From Anaerobiospirillum sp. NML120448 (lineage in GTDB: Bacteria; Pseudomonadota; Gammaproteobacteria; Enterobacterales; Succinivibrionaceae): a DNA stretch of 38,390 nt. The stretch spans positions 1 through 38,390 of the forward strand of contig NZ_JALKIM010000031.1 of the NCBI RefSeq assembly GCF_023050945.1. The letters run 5' to 3'. A program made the translations under genes and the position numbers. This document shows, in pieces, positions 7,865 through 15,580 of the stretch (positions are counted from its first letter, which is position 1; each line of letters begins with the position of its first letter). Below the pieces are notes generated by a model that saw only the letters and a list, made by a program, of their open reading frames with translations, did no database searches and had not been told where the DNA came from.

Positions 7865-8879
7865 CTTTTGGCAAAAATAAATTCCCAGATCGCTCTAACG
7901 CTCTAGCGCTAGAGCGCAGCATAGCTAGAGAGCTAGAAAATTAGCCAGCAAATTTTGCCAGATGCTAGGTTTAGTATTAACTAGCTTTGAATACTGATAC
8001 AGACACTGCTACTTATTTTTCAACAAACAGATTAATCTTATAACATCCTGCCTATCCTGCTTTAGTTCACTAGTTTTTACATGTTGCTAGCGCACTTTTA
8101 GGGAGACTATCGCCGAGCTATTGCTCTTTATTGGCACAAATGCATGTTCAGGCGCACAATTTTCATGAATTTTATTAGCAACTCTTTTGAACTTTAAAGC
8201 TCAAATTATTATCTGTGACGAGGGCTGATTTTTAGTAAATTTGGCTGCATTTTAGGTAATTTTTTGAATAAAAGTTGGAGTTTTGGCTATTTTTTCACCA
8301 TTATTTTTCTAAGCTCATTAAGCACTTATCTTAATCTCTCTAGCACCTATCAAGGATATACTACTAAGGGTAAAAACCGATAAATTAGCCCTTATACGCT
8401 TAAAAATAAGGTTTTATCAGTAGTTTTAAATGTAATGGGCATTATCTTGGTACTTATGAGGCCATGCTCACAATGGCGCTATAGTACTAGCTTTGATACA
8501 AGCTAAAAGCTAGTGCTTAGGTTATAATGCTTTTAGTTGCTTGATGACTTTGAGCATGCTTACTCTTATTAATCTCCTAACAAGTTGGTTAGGATAATTT
8601 GTGTGTTTGAGCATTACTCTTTTTTAGTGTGTGTATATCTGCCTAAGCTTGAAGAGCTTTTATTGATAGTTTCGCAACCTCACTAATCAACTTTTGCTTT
8701 GCTATCTTATTAACAACAAATTAATGGAGCAGCATATCATCAGTACAACAATTACTCATTTAGCTATTAGAGTAGGACAAGACCATTTACACTTGCCAAA
8801 TATATACCTTTGCCAAGTGTTAGCCTAATAGCTTAAAAATACCCAATCATCAAGGGCTAAGCACTTAGGAGGATTCAAG
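7865..8879. other. 1-kb spacer between pta and yfcH
   Basis: No gene, RNA or convincing promoter is seen. An AGC/GCTAG-rich patch at 7890-7960 contains the self-complementary CTCTAGCGCTAGAG. Confidence 0.5.
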
Positions 8880-9752
8880 ATGCACGTTATTATCGCGGGT
8901 GGTTCAGGATATGTAGGAGGTTACCTCGCTCACAATCTGGTAGAGCAACATAACCAAGTAACCATTCTTACCCACTCCGATATCAATCAAGTGGCAGCTC
9001 GCCTAGACAAGCATCATAAACTCTCAGGTAAGGTAGATATCATTAACTACCATGATTACAATGGCGAGGGCGATGTTCTAGTTAATCTAGCTGGCGAAAG
9101 CTTGGGAGCTAAAGCAATTAGTAAGCGCCGCTTAAAGGTCTTACTATCCTCTCGCATTGAAGTTTTAGATGCTCTGAGCACTCAAATGGTATTGCCACCA
9201 GTATTTATTCAAGCCAGTGCTGTTGCCTATTACAATGAAGATTGTAATGAAGAGGTAGATGAGACCTCTACTGATATGGGTACAAGTGAAATTGCTCAGA
9301 TTGCCATTAAACTTGAAGAGCGAGCCAATCAGCTCAATGAGCAATTCCATTTCAAGCGCTTCTATATAGCTCGCTTAGGCATTGTATTATCCCGTAATGG
9401 TGGCTTTATTAAAAAGGCCTCTATGACTCCACCATTTACGGTAATTCATGGCTACAATAAAGTTCCATTTATTGAGCTTAATGATGCCATTAATGCGCTA
9501 CAGTTCTTATGCGAAAAGGATGTACCATCAGGCCCAGTAAATCTCACCTCACCAAAGAGTGCTACTTTACAAGAGTTGCTCCATTGCTGCTACAAGCACT
9601 CTAAGCTACCGCAAATCCCAATTATTACAGGATTTTTGCGTTTGGGTGATCGCCGTATTCAGCTTTTAACCACCAATCAGAATGTGGTGCCTAAAGTGCT
9701 ATTAGATATGGGCTTTGTCTTCCACACCCCTAACATTCAAAATGTCCAATAG
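8880..9752 (+). CDS. yfcH: YfcH-type SDR epimerase family protein (TIGR01777)
   Basis: 290 aa against 297 for E. coli YfcH. The N-terminal Rossmann nucleotide-binding motif is IIAGGSGYVGGYL (residues 4-16). The family's LVNLAGESLG appears near residue 65-75, SSRIEVLDAL near 95, and QASAVAYY near 113-120. The C-terminal PFIELNDAINALQFL and SGPVNLTSP signatures correspond to the family's PFSWIH-DD and GPFN-AP blocks. Members bind NAD(P), but their substrate is unsettled. A perfect AGGAGG at 8867-8872, 7 nt before the ATG, fixes the start. In E. coli yfcH lies a few genes downstream of pta, so this is residual synteny. Transcription is probably independent, because the pta terminator and a 1-kb spacer intervene. 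Confidence 0.88.
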   Translation: MHVIIAGGSGYVGGYLAHNLVEQHNQVTILTHSDINQVAARLDKHHKLSGKVDIINYHDYNGEGDVLVNLAGESLGAKAISKRRLKVLLSSRIEVLDALSTQMVLPPVFIQASAVAYYNEDCNEEVDETSTDMGTSEIAQIAIKLEERANQLNEQFHFKRFYIARLGIVLSRNGGFIKKASMTPPFTVIHGYNKVPFIELNDAINALQFLCEKDVPSGPVNLTSPKSATLQELLHCCYKHSKLPQIPIITGFLRLGDRRIQLLTTNQNVVPKVLLDMGFVFHTPNIQNVQ

Positions 9753-9776
9753 CCCTATCTCTTAGCCATCCTCTAA

Positions 9777-9805
9777 AAGCGCAAGCCCACCTAAAGCTTG
9801 CGCTT
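9777..9805 (+). terminator. stem-loop after yfcH
   Basis: AAGCGCAAGC / GCTTGCGCTT around a 9-nt loop, 25 nt after the stop. There is no T run, so intrinsic termination is uncertain. Confidence 0.5.
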
Positions 9806-9928
9806 GGATCTCCTACCAAGACAATTACAGCCTCTACTGAGGCTCTTACTTATTTGCCTACTTACTTGTTTGCAACTATAGCGACTACGCTTAATGACTT
9901 AGTTAGTTAGTAAGTTTTAGACGCAAAC

Positions 9929-9954
9929 AAGAAAGGCGAGTTTGCACTCGCCTC
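9929..9954 (-). terminator. terminator of the SDR dehydrogenase
   Basis: Read on the minus strand: stem AGGCGAG / CTCGCCT followed by TTCTTGTTTG. It lies about 35 nt after the stop of the gene at 9989-10774. Confidence 0.75.
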
Positions 9955-9988
9955 TTGGGGGTAAAAGTTTTTATCTCCTAATTAAGAA

Positions 9989-10774
9989 TTAAGAGGCAAC
10001 AATACCACCATCAACTAAATAATGAGCACCTGTTGAGAAAGTAGCTTTTTCAGTTAAGAAATAAACCATTTGGGCTACCTCATCGGCAGTGCCACAGCGA
10101 CCTAAGGTAAATAAAGCATCTTCCTCAGCCCATGCTTGCTCAAGTGAAATACCTGCTCTGTGAGCATAGCGACCAAGAGCCTCATCGGCTAGTGGAGTAC
10201 GAATAGTGCCAGGGCAGACAGCATTTACTCTGATATGATCTTTGGCTAAATCAACAGCTAAGGAGCGGGTAATTTGTCCTAGAGCACCTTTAGTTAAACC
10301 ATAACCAAAGTTATTGCCCTTACCAATAAAGAATTGATCTGAGCAGTTAATTACTACTGAGCCACCACCATTTTGCTGTAAATAAGGCACCAGCTCTTGT
10401 AAGGTATAAACAGTTCCATAAATATTAGTATCAATCATAAGCTTAAGCTCTTGAGGATCGATATTGAGCATAGTATTAGATCTATGAATACCAGCATTAG
10501 CAAAAATAGCATCTAATCTACCAAAGTGCTCCATAATTGCATTACGCCAAGCTGTAATATCCTCAGGTAAAGTAGTATTAACCTTGGTAAAAATTACCTT
10601 ATCATCCCCAAAACCCTGCTCTTTTAGCTCTTTAAGTAAAGCAAAAGATGCCTCTTCATTAATATCACCAAAGGAAACCCTATAGCCCTCTTTTAAAAAG
10701 AGCTCCACTGTAGCTCTACCAATACCAGTAGCACCACCACTAATAGCAATTACTTTGTTTACCTTAGCAGACAT
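9989..10774 (-). CDS. SDR-family NAD(P)-dependent oxidoreductase
   Basis: 261 aa, a classical short-chain dehydrogenase/reductase. It has the cofactor motif SGGATGIG (residues 12-19), an acidic D37 after the second strand that suggests an NAD(H) preference, NAG at 93-95, N117, and the catalytic S145 with Y158-x3-K162 (YGLTK). The C-terminal pieces are RVNAVCPGTIRTPL and a terminal GAHYLVDGG. These residues predict reversible alcohol/ketone oxidoreduction on a soluble substrate that cannot be named from sequence. The start is the second ATG: GGGAG is 9 nt before it but only 3 nt before the upstream ATG at 10780. The gene is monocistronic, tail to tail with yfcH, with its own terminator. Confidence 0.9.
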   Translation of the reverse strand: MSAKVNKVIAISGGATGIGRATVELFLKEGYRVSFGDINEEASFALLKELKEQGFGDDKVIFTKVNTTLPEDITAWRNAIMEHFGRLDAIFANAGIHRSNTMLNIDPQELKLMIDTNIYGTVYTLQELVPYLQQNGGGSVVINCSDQFFIGKGNNFGYGLTKGALGQITRSLAVDLAKDHIRVNAVCPGTIRTPLADEALGRYAHRAGISLEQAWAEEDALFTLGRCGTADEVAQMVYFLTEKATFSTGAHYLVDGGIVAS

Positions 10775-10904
10775 ACACATTAACTCCCAGAACCTAATTA
10801 TTGATTAACTAATAATAGCCTAGCACACTCTACATCGGTGCTAATACCAAAAAGCTTAATACTTACCTCCCCACGCTCATTCTTACCTTAAAGCTATCGC
10901 TACC

Positions 10905-11000
10905 CTAGCCACAGCCCTTGCCCAAGCCGTGGCCTGGGCACAGGCCGTGGCCAGAGCACAAGCTTGGGCCCTGGCCATGGCAAGGGCAATAGCCATGGCC
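10905..11000 (+). repeat. 16 consecutive NNN-GCN hexamers (x-Ala reading)
   Basis: Read in the frame starting at 10905, every second codon is an Ala codon (GCC, GCA or GCT) for 16 units, giving an alternating x-Ala dipeptide string with x varying (L, T, Q, V, W, R, M, I). No ribosome site or start codon is seen, and the frame ends at TGA about 25 bases later. Confidence 0.8.
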
Positions 11001-11465
11001 ACTCAAGGGCACTACCCCGGTTGATTGCTCTTGTCATAGTTAAAGCCAGAACCAGGGCTCTTAACAGTAGTAAGAAGTACTCGCCAATGCCAATGCCAAG
11101 GCTCAGGCTCAGGATTATGGCCTTAGCCTGCGGCAATATGCTCCTGTACAGAGATTAACATGCAGATAGCAATTCCGATAAGGGCATTAGTAACACTACT
11201 CACTTGCTTAGGTGCTTATGTTGATAGTGGACGTACATTTTGTGGACAGCAATATTGCTAGAAAAAAGCCTCTAGCTTTTTCTATGGCATGTGATGGCCA
11301 TGGCCATGGCCGAGTAAGAGGCTAAAAGGATAGCAGTGCCGCCGCACTTAAGATTCTGTTCGTGGGGACAAAAGTTTTGGGGCCTTGGGAGTTTGGTAGC
11401 TTGAGTTAGTTGAGAGCGTGTTTGGGGGAGCCAAGAAATTTTTATGGCTTTGTGAATTTGTTTTT

Positions 11466-11488
11466 CTTATCTTATCTTATCTTATCTT
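11466..11488. repeat. CTTAT pentanucleotide repeat
   Basis: Four full CTTAT units plus a partial copy, in non-coding DNA. Confidence 0.8.
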
Positions 11489-11596
11489 TACACCTGATGG
11501 GGTGTCTGATGGGCTGTTAGTAATGTTAAAGAGGGCAATTTTTTGATAGTATGATTGGGTCAGTTTTGGGGGTATTGTTTTTTATTGCTAACTCCT

Positions 11597-11644
11597 AAAA
11601 GTACCAATTGTTGGTTAAAAGTAGTAAAAAAATATGGTACTTTT
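11597..11644. repeat. AAAAGTACC / GGTACTTTT inverted repeat
   Basis: The 9-bp arms at 11597-11605 and 11636-11644 are perfect, with a 30-nt interval. Further GTACTTTT copies lie at 11658-11665 and 11779-11786. Confidence 0.55.
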
Positions 11645-12315
11645 CGGTGGCATTTTAGTACTTTTAGAGCTAATCTTATAGATATTACAGTGCAATTATC
11701 CTGTAATTACATACAAGAAATGCAAATATTAGCAATTTTAGCAAGATTGCACTATTTTAGACGCGCAATTTTTGAATAGTACTTTTCGTCTAAGATTGAT
11801 AGGTTTGAATGAATATTTTCACTATCTAACAGCATGTTTATAAGAAATTTGAATTAGATCACACTTTTAACAGGCACAGCCCCATTGATCATTCCCCCTT
11901 ATCTTGTCTGTTTATTTTCGATTTTTAAGCAACAAGAAACAGCAAAATGCGCCTTTTTAGTTAAAAGCTCTTAAAAAATAAATTATTTCTAGTAGATTTT
12001 AATTTTCAAAAGCCTAAAAATGGCTATTTTATGCCCTTCTTAACATTGAGCGCTCTTATTAAAATTGTGCTTAAGCTCACTTACTTGTTTGCTATTCATA
12101 CTCTCTAGCGCCACAATAGCCTCGCTTTTAAAGACCGACTGCCAAAGCCTTGCAGGACTGTATGGATGAATACCACTAACAACAATCATAGTAATCACAG
12201 TGATTACACTAATACAACAAAGGCCTTTAAAAGCATACAGACACTATTTTTAGCTTAGGAAATAAGCTGTTGTTAAGAGCTCATTTTGAGCTCTAATATA
12301 TAAAAGGATAAAGCT

Positions 12316-12951
12316 ATGCTTCATTTTAACTTGTTAGCATCCCACCACTCTAAGGAGCAACTTTCCTCTAACCTCTCAGCTTATGAGGAATTACCTGCAA
12401 CCCCTTTATCCTCTGCCGAAGCTTATGAATGGGCTTTACACAATCTTAACCAAGATTACCAAACCTACGAAAGCGAAGATGCAGAACCTGTAAACCAAGA
12501 ATTTAATCAACTTGATGCTTTAGATTTTACTTTTACCAAGTCCTACCCTATTAATGCTTCTCCTGAATACCAACAAGCACAAGCTCCACAAGATGCGAGC
12601 TCACAGGATTTAAAGCAACTCTCCAGTCCTACTTTAGATGAATTAACTTCAAGCGTACTGCCTAACAGTTCACTAGCAAACACTAATCAAGCTTCTTTAG
12701 TAAATGACAATTTAACTAGTCTTTATCCTCAAGACGTTTCTTCATTAAGCCTTAATTCTACTAACAATAATTCTTATAACTTATCATCAGTTAAGCGCAC
12801 TAAAACCCGCCGTTACTGCTACGAACCAGAGCATTACAGCTTTTCTTTTAGACATAGCCATGATAAAAGCAGCGCTCATGGTTCTAACCATTTGCTTATA
12901 TCCAAGCTCTTTAGCATGCATAAGCATCAACCAGCCAAGAAGCACGCCTAA
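12316..12951 (+). CDS. unrecognised Ser/Asn/Gln-rich 211-aa protein
   Basis: I do not recognise a family. The start is supported by AAAGGA placed 8 nt before the ATG. Residues 1-60 are acidic with aromatic residues. Residues about 60-165 are rich in Ser, Asn, Gln, Leu and Thr and look disordered. The last 45 residues turn basic and His-rich (KRTKTRRYCYEPEHYSFSF, then RHSHDK and KHQPAKKHA). There is no signal peptide or membrane segment. Codon use resembles the neighbouring genes. It stands alone between two long spacers without an obvious terminator. It could be an orphan protein restricted to this lineage. The reading frame is probably real, but nothing indicates a function. Confidence 0.6.
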   Translation: MLHFNLLASHHSKEQLSSNLSAYEELPATPLSSAEAYEWALHNLNQDYQTYESEDAEPVNQEFNQLDALDFTFTKSYPINASPEYQQAQAPQDASSQDLKQLSSPTLDELTSSVLPNSSLANTNQASLVNDNLTSLYPQDVSSLSLNSTNNNSYNLSSVKRTKTRRYCYEPEHYSFSFRHSHDKSSAHGSNHLLISKLFSMHKHQPAKKHA

Positions 12952-13500
12952 GAGCAATTACTAAAGCTTAGCTCCTAGAGGCCAATACTAGCTAACTTAG
13001 CAGCCAGTACTAATACTTTATGTAACTAAGTTGTGACTGCTACTAATAGGCACCACCCCTTAAGTGCTTGCTCTAAGTTAGCTTACATCTTTAGCAGTTT
13101 AACCAAAGACCAAAAAACAATGCACTCACAACCGCCCAGTCTTTTGCCTATCTAAGGCAAACTAAATAGCTAACTAGGTGAGAGTAAAGTAGAAGCTTGA
13201 AAAGTTGAATAAAAGACCGAATATGCCTACACATGGCTATAGCTTGCTAGTTAGCCTGTAACAGCCAACACGCAATGGCGTGAGGGATTTAGGTATTGCA
13301 ATCATGATGGCAGTGAAGTCTCTTGCTTTTTGCCTAAGAGCATACCGAGCTTGCAGGAGAGCCTAATAGCTAAAAAGCTTAAAAGATGGCTAAACGAATT
13401 TTTGCTAGCTTTATTAGTTGGATATCAATCCCATATTGACTGCCTACCTAAATAAAGTGGGCAGCACTCACAGCAGGCAAAGCCAGCGCAGATGCAGCGC

Positions 13501-13535
13501 AGCCAGCTTAGCAGGCTAAGCTTAGCTGGCTCAGC
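13501..13535. repeat. imperfect inverted repeat
   Basis: AGCCAGCTTAG faces CTAAGCTTAGCTGGCT across a short loop, inside a longer CAGC/GCAGG-rich patch (13475-13575). Its role is unknown. Confidence 0.5.
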
Positions 13536-13782
13536 CTGCCAAGCATGCGCAGTAGGCTCAGCAGTCTCAACAGGCTGCTAATGTGAGGGAATGATTGGCT
13601 TTTTTGGTAGTGATACAGCAGTAATCAAGGTATTACTTATTGTAAGTTGTTAAAGACTGTTTTACCTAATACACCAAAGTGTTGCCATGTGCTTAAATCA
13701 CCTAGAGCACATGGCTATTCTAGGAATAAAAGCTTTTTTAAGTAAGGTTTGCTCTTACTTATGACGATCACCAACGCAAGGT

Positions 13783-13829
13783 AAGAACCCTAGACAACTA
13801 TCATTACTTTCCTAGGGTTCTTGTTTTTT
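13783..13829 (+). terminator. terminator or attenuator upstream of yjjP
   Basis: Stem AAGAACCCTAG / CTAGGGTTCTT (11 bp, perfect), 18-nt loop, then GTTTTTTG. It ends about 70 nt before the yjjP start with no gene in front of it. It may end a small RNA or attenuate a yjjP leader. Confidence 0.8.
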
Positions 13830-13896
13830 GCAAAAAAAACTAATAACTTACTAGCCCCCTTTGAGGGCAATATTAATTTTATACAAAGGAATAATA

Positions 13897-14814
13897 ATGA
13901 ATATGCAGCCAGGACTTGATAATCATACTAGCCCTTGGGACTTAAGAGCTCCATATACTAGTGTTGATGCTCATTATGAATTAGGAGAAGAGCTTCTCTA
14001 TGCCGATACTATAGTAAGTCCAGGCACAGATCATGAAGACTTAGCTCTAAAAGCTAAATTATTAGCTACCTTAGGCTGGCGTATGGCCTCTGTAGGTGCT
14101 GAGACCAGATTGATTGTACAGTCAGTAAAGAAAATGGCTCACGATTTAAACTGCCATCAAATTGATCTTAATATTACTCGTGATGGCATTATAGTAAAGC
14201 TTAAGCGTGGCCGTATGATTAGTGTTGAGTTTAAAGAAATTAAGCACTTTGCCATTAATATGGACTCACTAGAGCGCCTTAACTATATCTGCTTAGCTGT
14301 TTCTGAGGGCAGTTTAAAAGATCCTTACAAAATCTTTTTAGCCATAAGAGCGGTCAGACCTCGTCACTATAACCACAATCACCTTATCTTTATTGAAGCT
14401 ATTGCAGGCTCTGCTTTTGCCTACTTAAATGGTGGCAACCTACCTATATGTGTCTGTGCACTCTTAGGTGGCCTCGTACTAATGTATGCTCGTTTTAGCT
14501 TTATTAAAAAGGGCTTCTTTGAGTCTTTTACCTTTATGCTCTCAGCCTTTTTCGGTAGTCTCGTAGCGGCAATGTGTGCACAATATTGCTTTGTTTTACC
14601 TCATGATCAAGTCATTTTATCAGCTACCGCTACTACCTTATTATTAGTACCAGGCTTCCCACTGATTAATGGCTTTTTAGATATCTTTAAAGGCTATGTT
14701 CCTATTGGACTGACCAGACTTATTATTGCAGCTGTTTTAGTTATTTCTGCTGCTATTGGCCTATTAATGACCACTTATTGCCTAAGTGCCGCCAAATACA
14801 TAAATATATTTTAA
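13897..14814 (+). CDS. yjjP: YjjP-type ThrE-domain transporter subunit
   Basis: 305 aa. The N-terminal half (to about 150) is a soluble ThrE-family region: LALKAKLLATLGWRMASVGAETR, then a strand with DGIIVKL. The C-terminal half has about five membrane segments (IEAIAGSAFAYLNG; CALLGGLVLMY; FTFMLSAFFGSLVAA; LLLVPGFPLINGFLDIF; LIIAAVLVISAAIGLLM). The motif VPGFPLINGFLDIFKG is typical of the family. With YjjB, encoded 103 bp downstream, it should form the split version of a ThrE exporter. The E. coli pair has been reported to export succinate, which suits a succinate-forming anaerobe, though the substrate here is inferred. AAAGGA at 13885-13890 sets the ATG at 13897; a TTG start at 13861 is unlikely. 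Confidence 0.9.
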   Translation: MNMQPGLDNHTSPWDLRAPYTSVDAHYELGEELLYADTIVSPGTDHEDLALKAKLLATLGWRMASVGAETRLIVQSVKKMAHDLNCHQIDLNITRDGIIVKLKRGRMISVEFKEIKHFAINMDSLERLNYICLAVSEGSLKDPYKIFLAIRAVRPRHYNHNHLIFIEAIAGSAFAYLNGGNLPICVCALLGGLVLMYARFSFIKKGFFESFTFMLSAFFGSLVAAMCAQYCFVLPHDQVILSATATTLLLVPGFPLINGFLDIFKGYVPIGLTRLIIAAVLVISAAIGLLMTTYCLSAAKYINIF

Positions 14815-14917
14815 TTGACCACCCTAGACCCAGTCTTAGTCTTTGACTTAGATGCGCTTGTTTTACCATAAGCAAGCTATAGCCTATATTTAATTCTTGA
14901 TAAGTTAGATTGATAAT

Positions 14918-15412
14918 ATGAACCTCTTGATAAGTTCTGATCAATGGCTCTTAGTTGCCTACCAAGCCCTAGCTGCTGCTATTATTGGCCCTTCCTTTGC
15001 CATGCTGTTTACTGTGCCAGCTCGCCACTTATTACTAATTTCTCTAGCCTCGGCTATCACCCGTGCTATTAGAGCTTATTTAGTGTATTCCTCCATAGAC
15101 ATTGTGGCAGCAACTTTTCTTGCCTGTGCAGTGTGTTCGTTAATCTTTATTTACTTTGGCCCAAAATTTAAAGTACCTCGCCCTATTTTCACGGTACCAT
15201 GCATTATTTCTCTGATCCCAGGAGTAGATGCTTATCAGTCCTTATTGTCCTTAGTTAATATCTTACATAGTGTAAGCCCTGATAGCTTTAACAACTCTAT
15301 CACCATACTCTTTACTCATGGCATGAGAGCCTTGGCTATCATCTTTGCTATTGCTATTGGCCTGGCCGTTCCTCCATTATTCTTCTATAAGTACCGCCAC
15401 GCCAAGCTCTAA
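14918..15412 (+). CDS. yjjB: YjjB-type ThrE_2 transporter subunit
   Basis: 164 aa (E. coli YjjB is 157). Four to five membrane segments fill the chain: AALAAAIIGPSFAMLF-like near 10-28, LLLISLASAITRAIRAYL near 36-55, IVAATFLACAVCSLIFIYFG near 61-82, a VPCIISLIPGVDAYQSLL loop-helix near 92-112, and ALAIIFAIAIGLAVPPLFFY at the end. The PRPIFTVPCIISLIPG block is the ThrE_2 hallmark, facing its partner YjjP. The 103-bp gap carries no terminator, so the two are probably cotranscribed. The ribosome site is weak. The predicted role is the second half of a dicarboxylate (succinate) exporter in the inner membrane; the family is sure, the substrate is inferred from E. coli. Confidence 0.88.
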   Translation: MNLLISSDQWLLVAYQALAAAIIGPSFAMLFTVPARHLLLISLASAITRAIRAYLVYSSIDIVAATFLACAVCSLIFIYFGPKFKVPRPIFTVPCIISLIPGVDAYQSLLSLVNILHSVSPDSFNNSITILFTHGMRALAIIFAIAIGLAVPPLFFYKYRHAKL

Positions 15413-15450
15413 GAAGCTAAAAGCTCTAATCCCAGAGCTCTACCCCCTAA

Positions 15451-15473
15451 GCTCAGAGCTATAAGCTCTGAGC
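15451..15473 (+). terminator. perfect hairpin after yjjB
   Basis: GCTCAGAGCT and AGCTCTGAGC flank a 3-nt loop, 39 nt after yjjB. There is no T run, so it may instead stabilise the 3' end or act as a repeat element. The surrounding 15410-15490 is built of AGCTC/GAGCT words. Confidence 0.5.
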
Positions 15474-15520
15474 CTAGAGCTTAGAGTTAAAAGCCAGACT
15501 TCTTGGTCTTAGGCACAAAA

Positions 15521-15566
15521 AAAACAAAGCCCCGTTTAGCAGTTGATTTTGCTAGACGGGGCTTGA
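15521..15566 (-). terminator. terminator of the hpt-lonH operon
   Basis: On the minus strand: AAGCCCCGT / ACGGGGCTT, extended by an inner TAGCA / TGCTA pairing, followed by TTGTTTTTTTT. It lies 15 nt after the lonH stop. Confidence 0.9.
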
Positions 15567-15580
15567 AAGAAGCTCAAAGT

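Larger units (their letters stand above)
10775..12315. other. 1.5-kb repeat-rich spacer
   Basis: I find no gene I trust; the frames at 10900-11158 and 11555-11779 look fortuitous. Contents are the NNN-GCN hexamer array (10905-11000), CTTAT pentamers (11466-11488), a G-rich stretch (11350-11450), and dispersed GTACTTTT motifs with an inverted repeat at 11597-11644. Confidence 0.5.
12952..13896. other. spacer upstream of yjjP
   Basis: No protein gene is seen. It holds an AGC-rich inverted repeat (about 13501-13535) and a terminator at 13783-13829 that ends before yjjP, implying a short upstream transcript. Confidence 0.5.

Noticed and set aside
8357-8383. Possible sigma-28 promoter (ACCGATAA)
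   Set aside because: The -10 is good, but the -35 reads TATA rather than TAAA, and nothing recognisable starts within 490 bp downstream.
10900-11158. Small frames on both strands across the NNN-GCN array
   Set aside because: Their composition is a by-product of the 6-bp periodic sequence; no start signals.
11555-11779. 74-aa plus-strand reading frame
   Set aside because: It spans the GTACTTTT inverted repeat, has no ribosome site and has unusual codon use.
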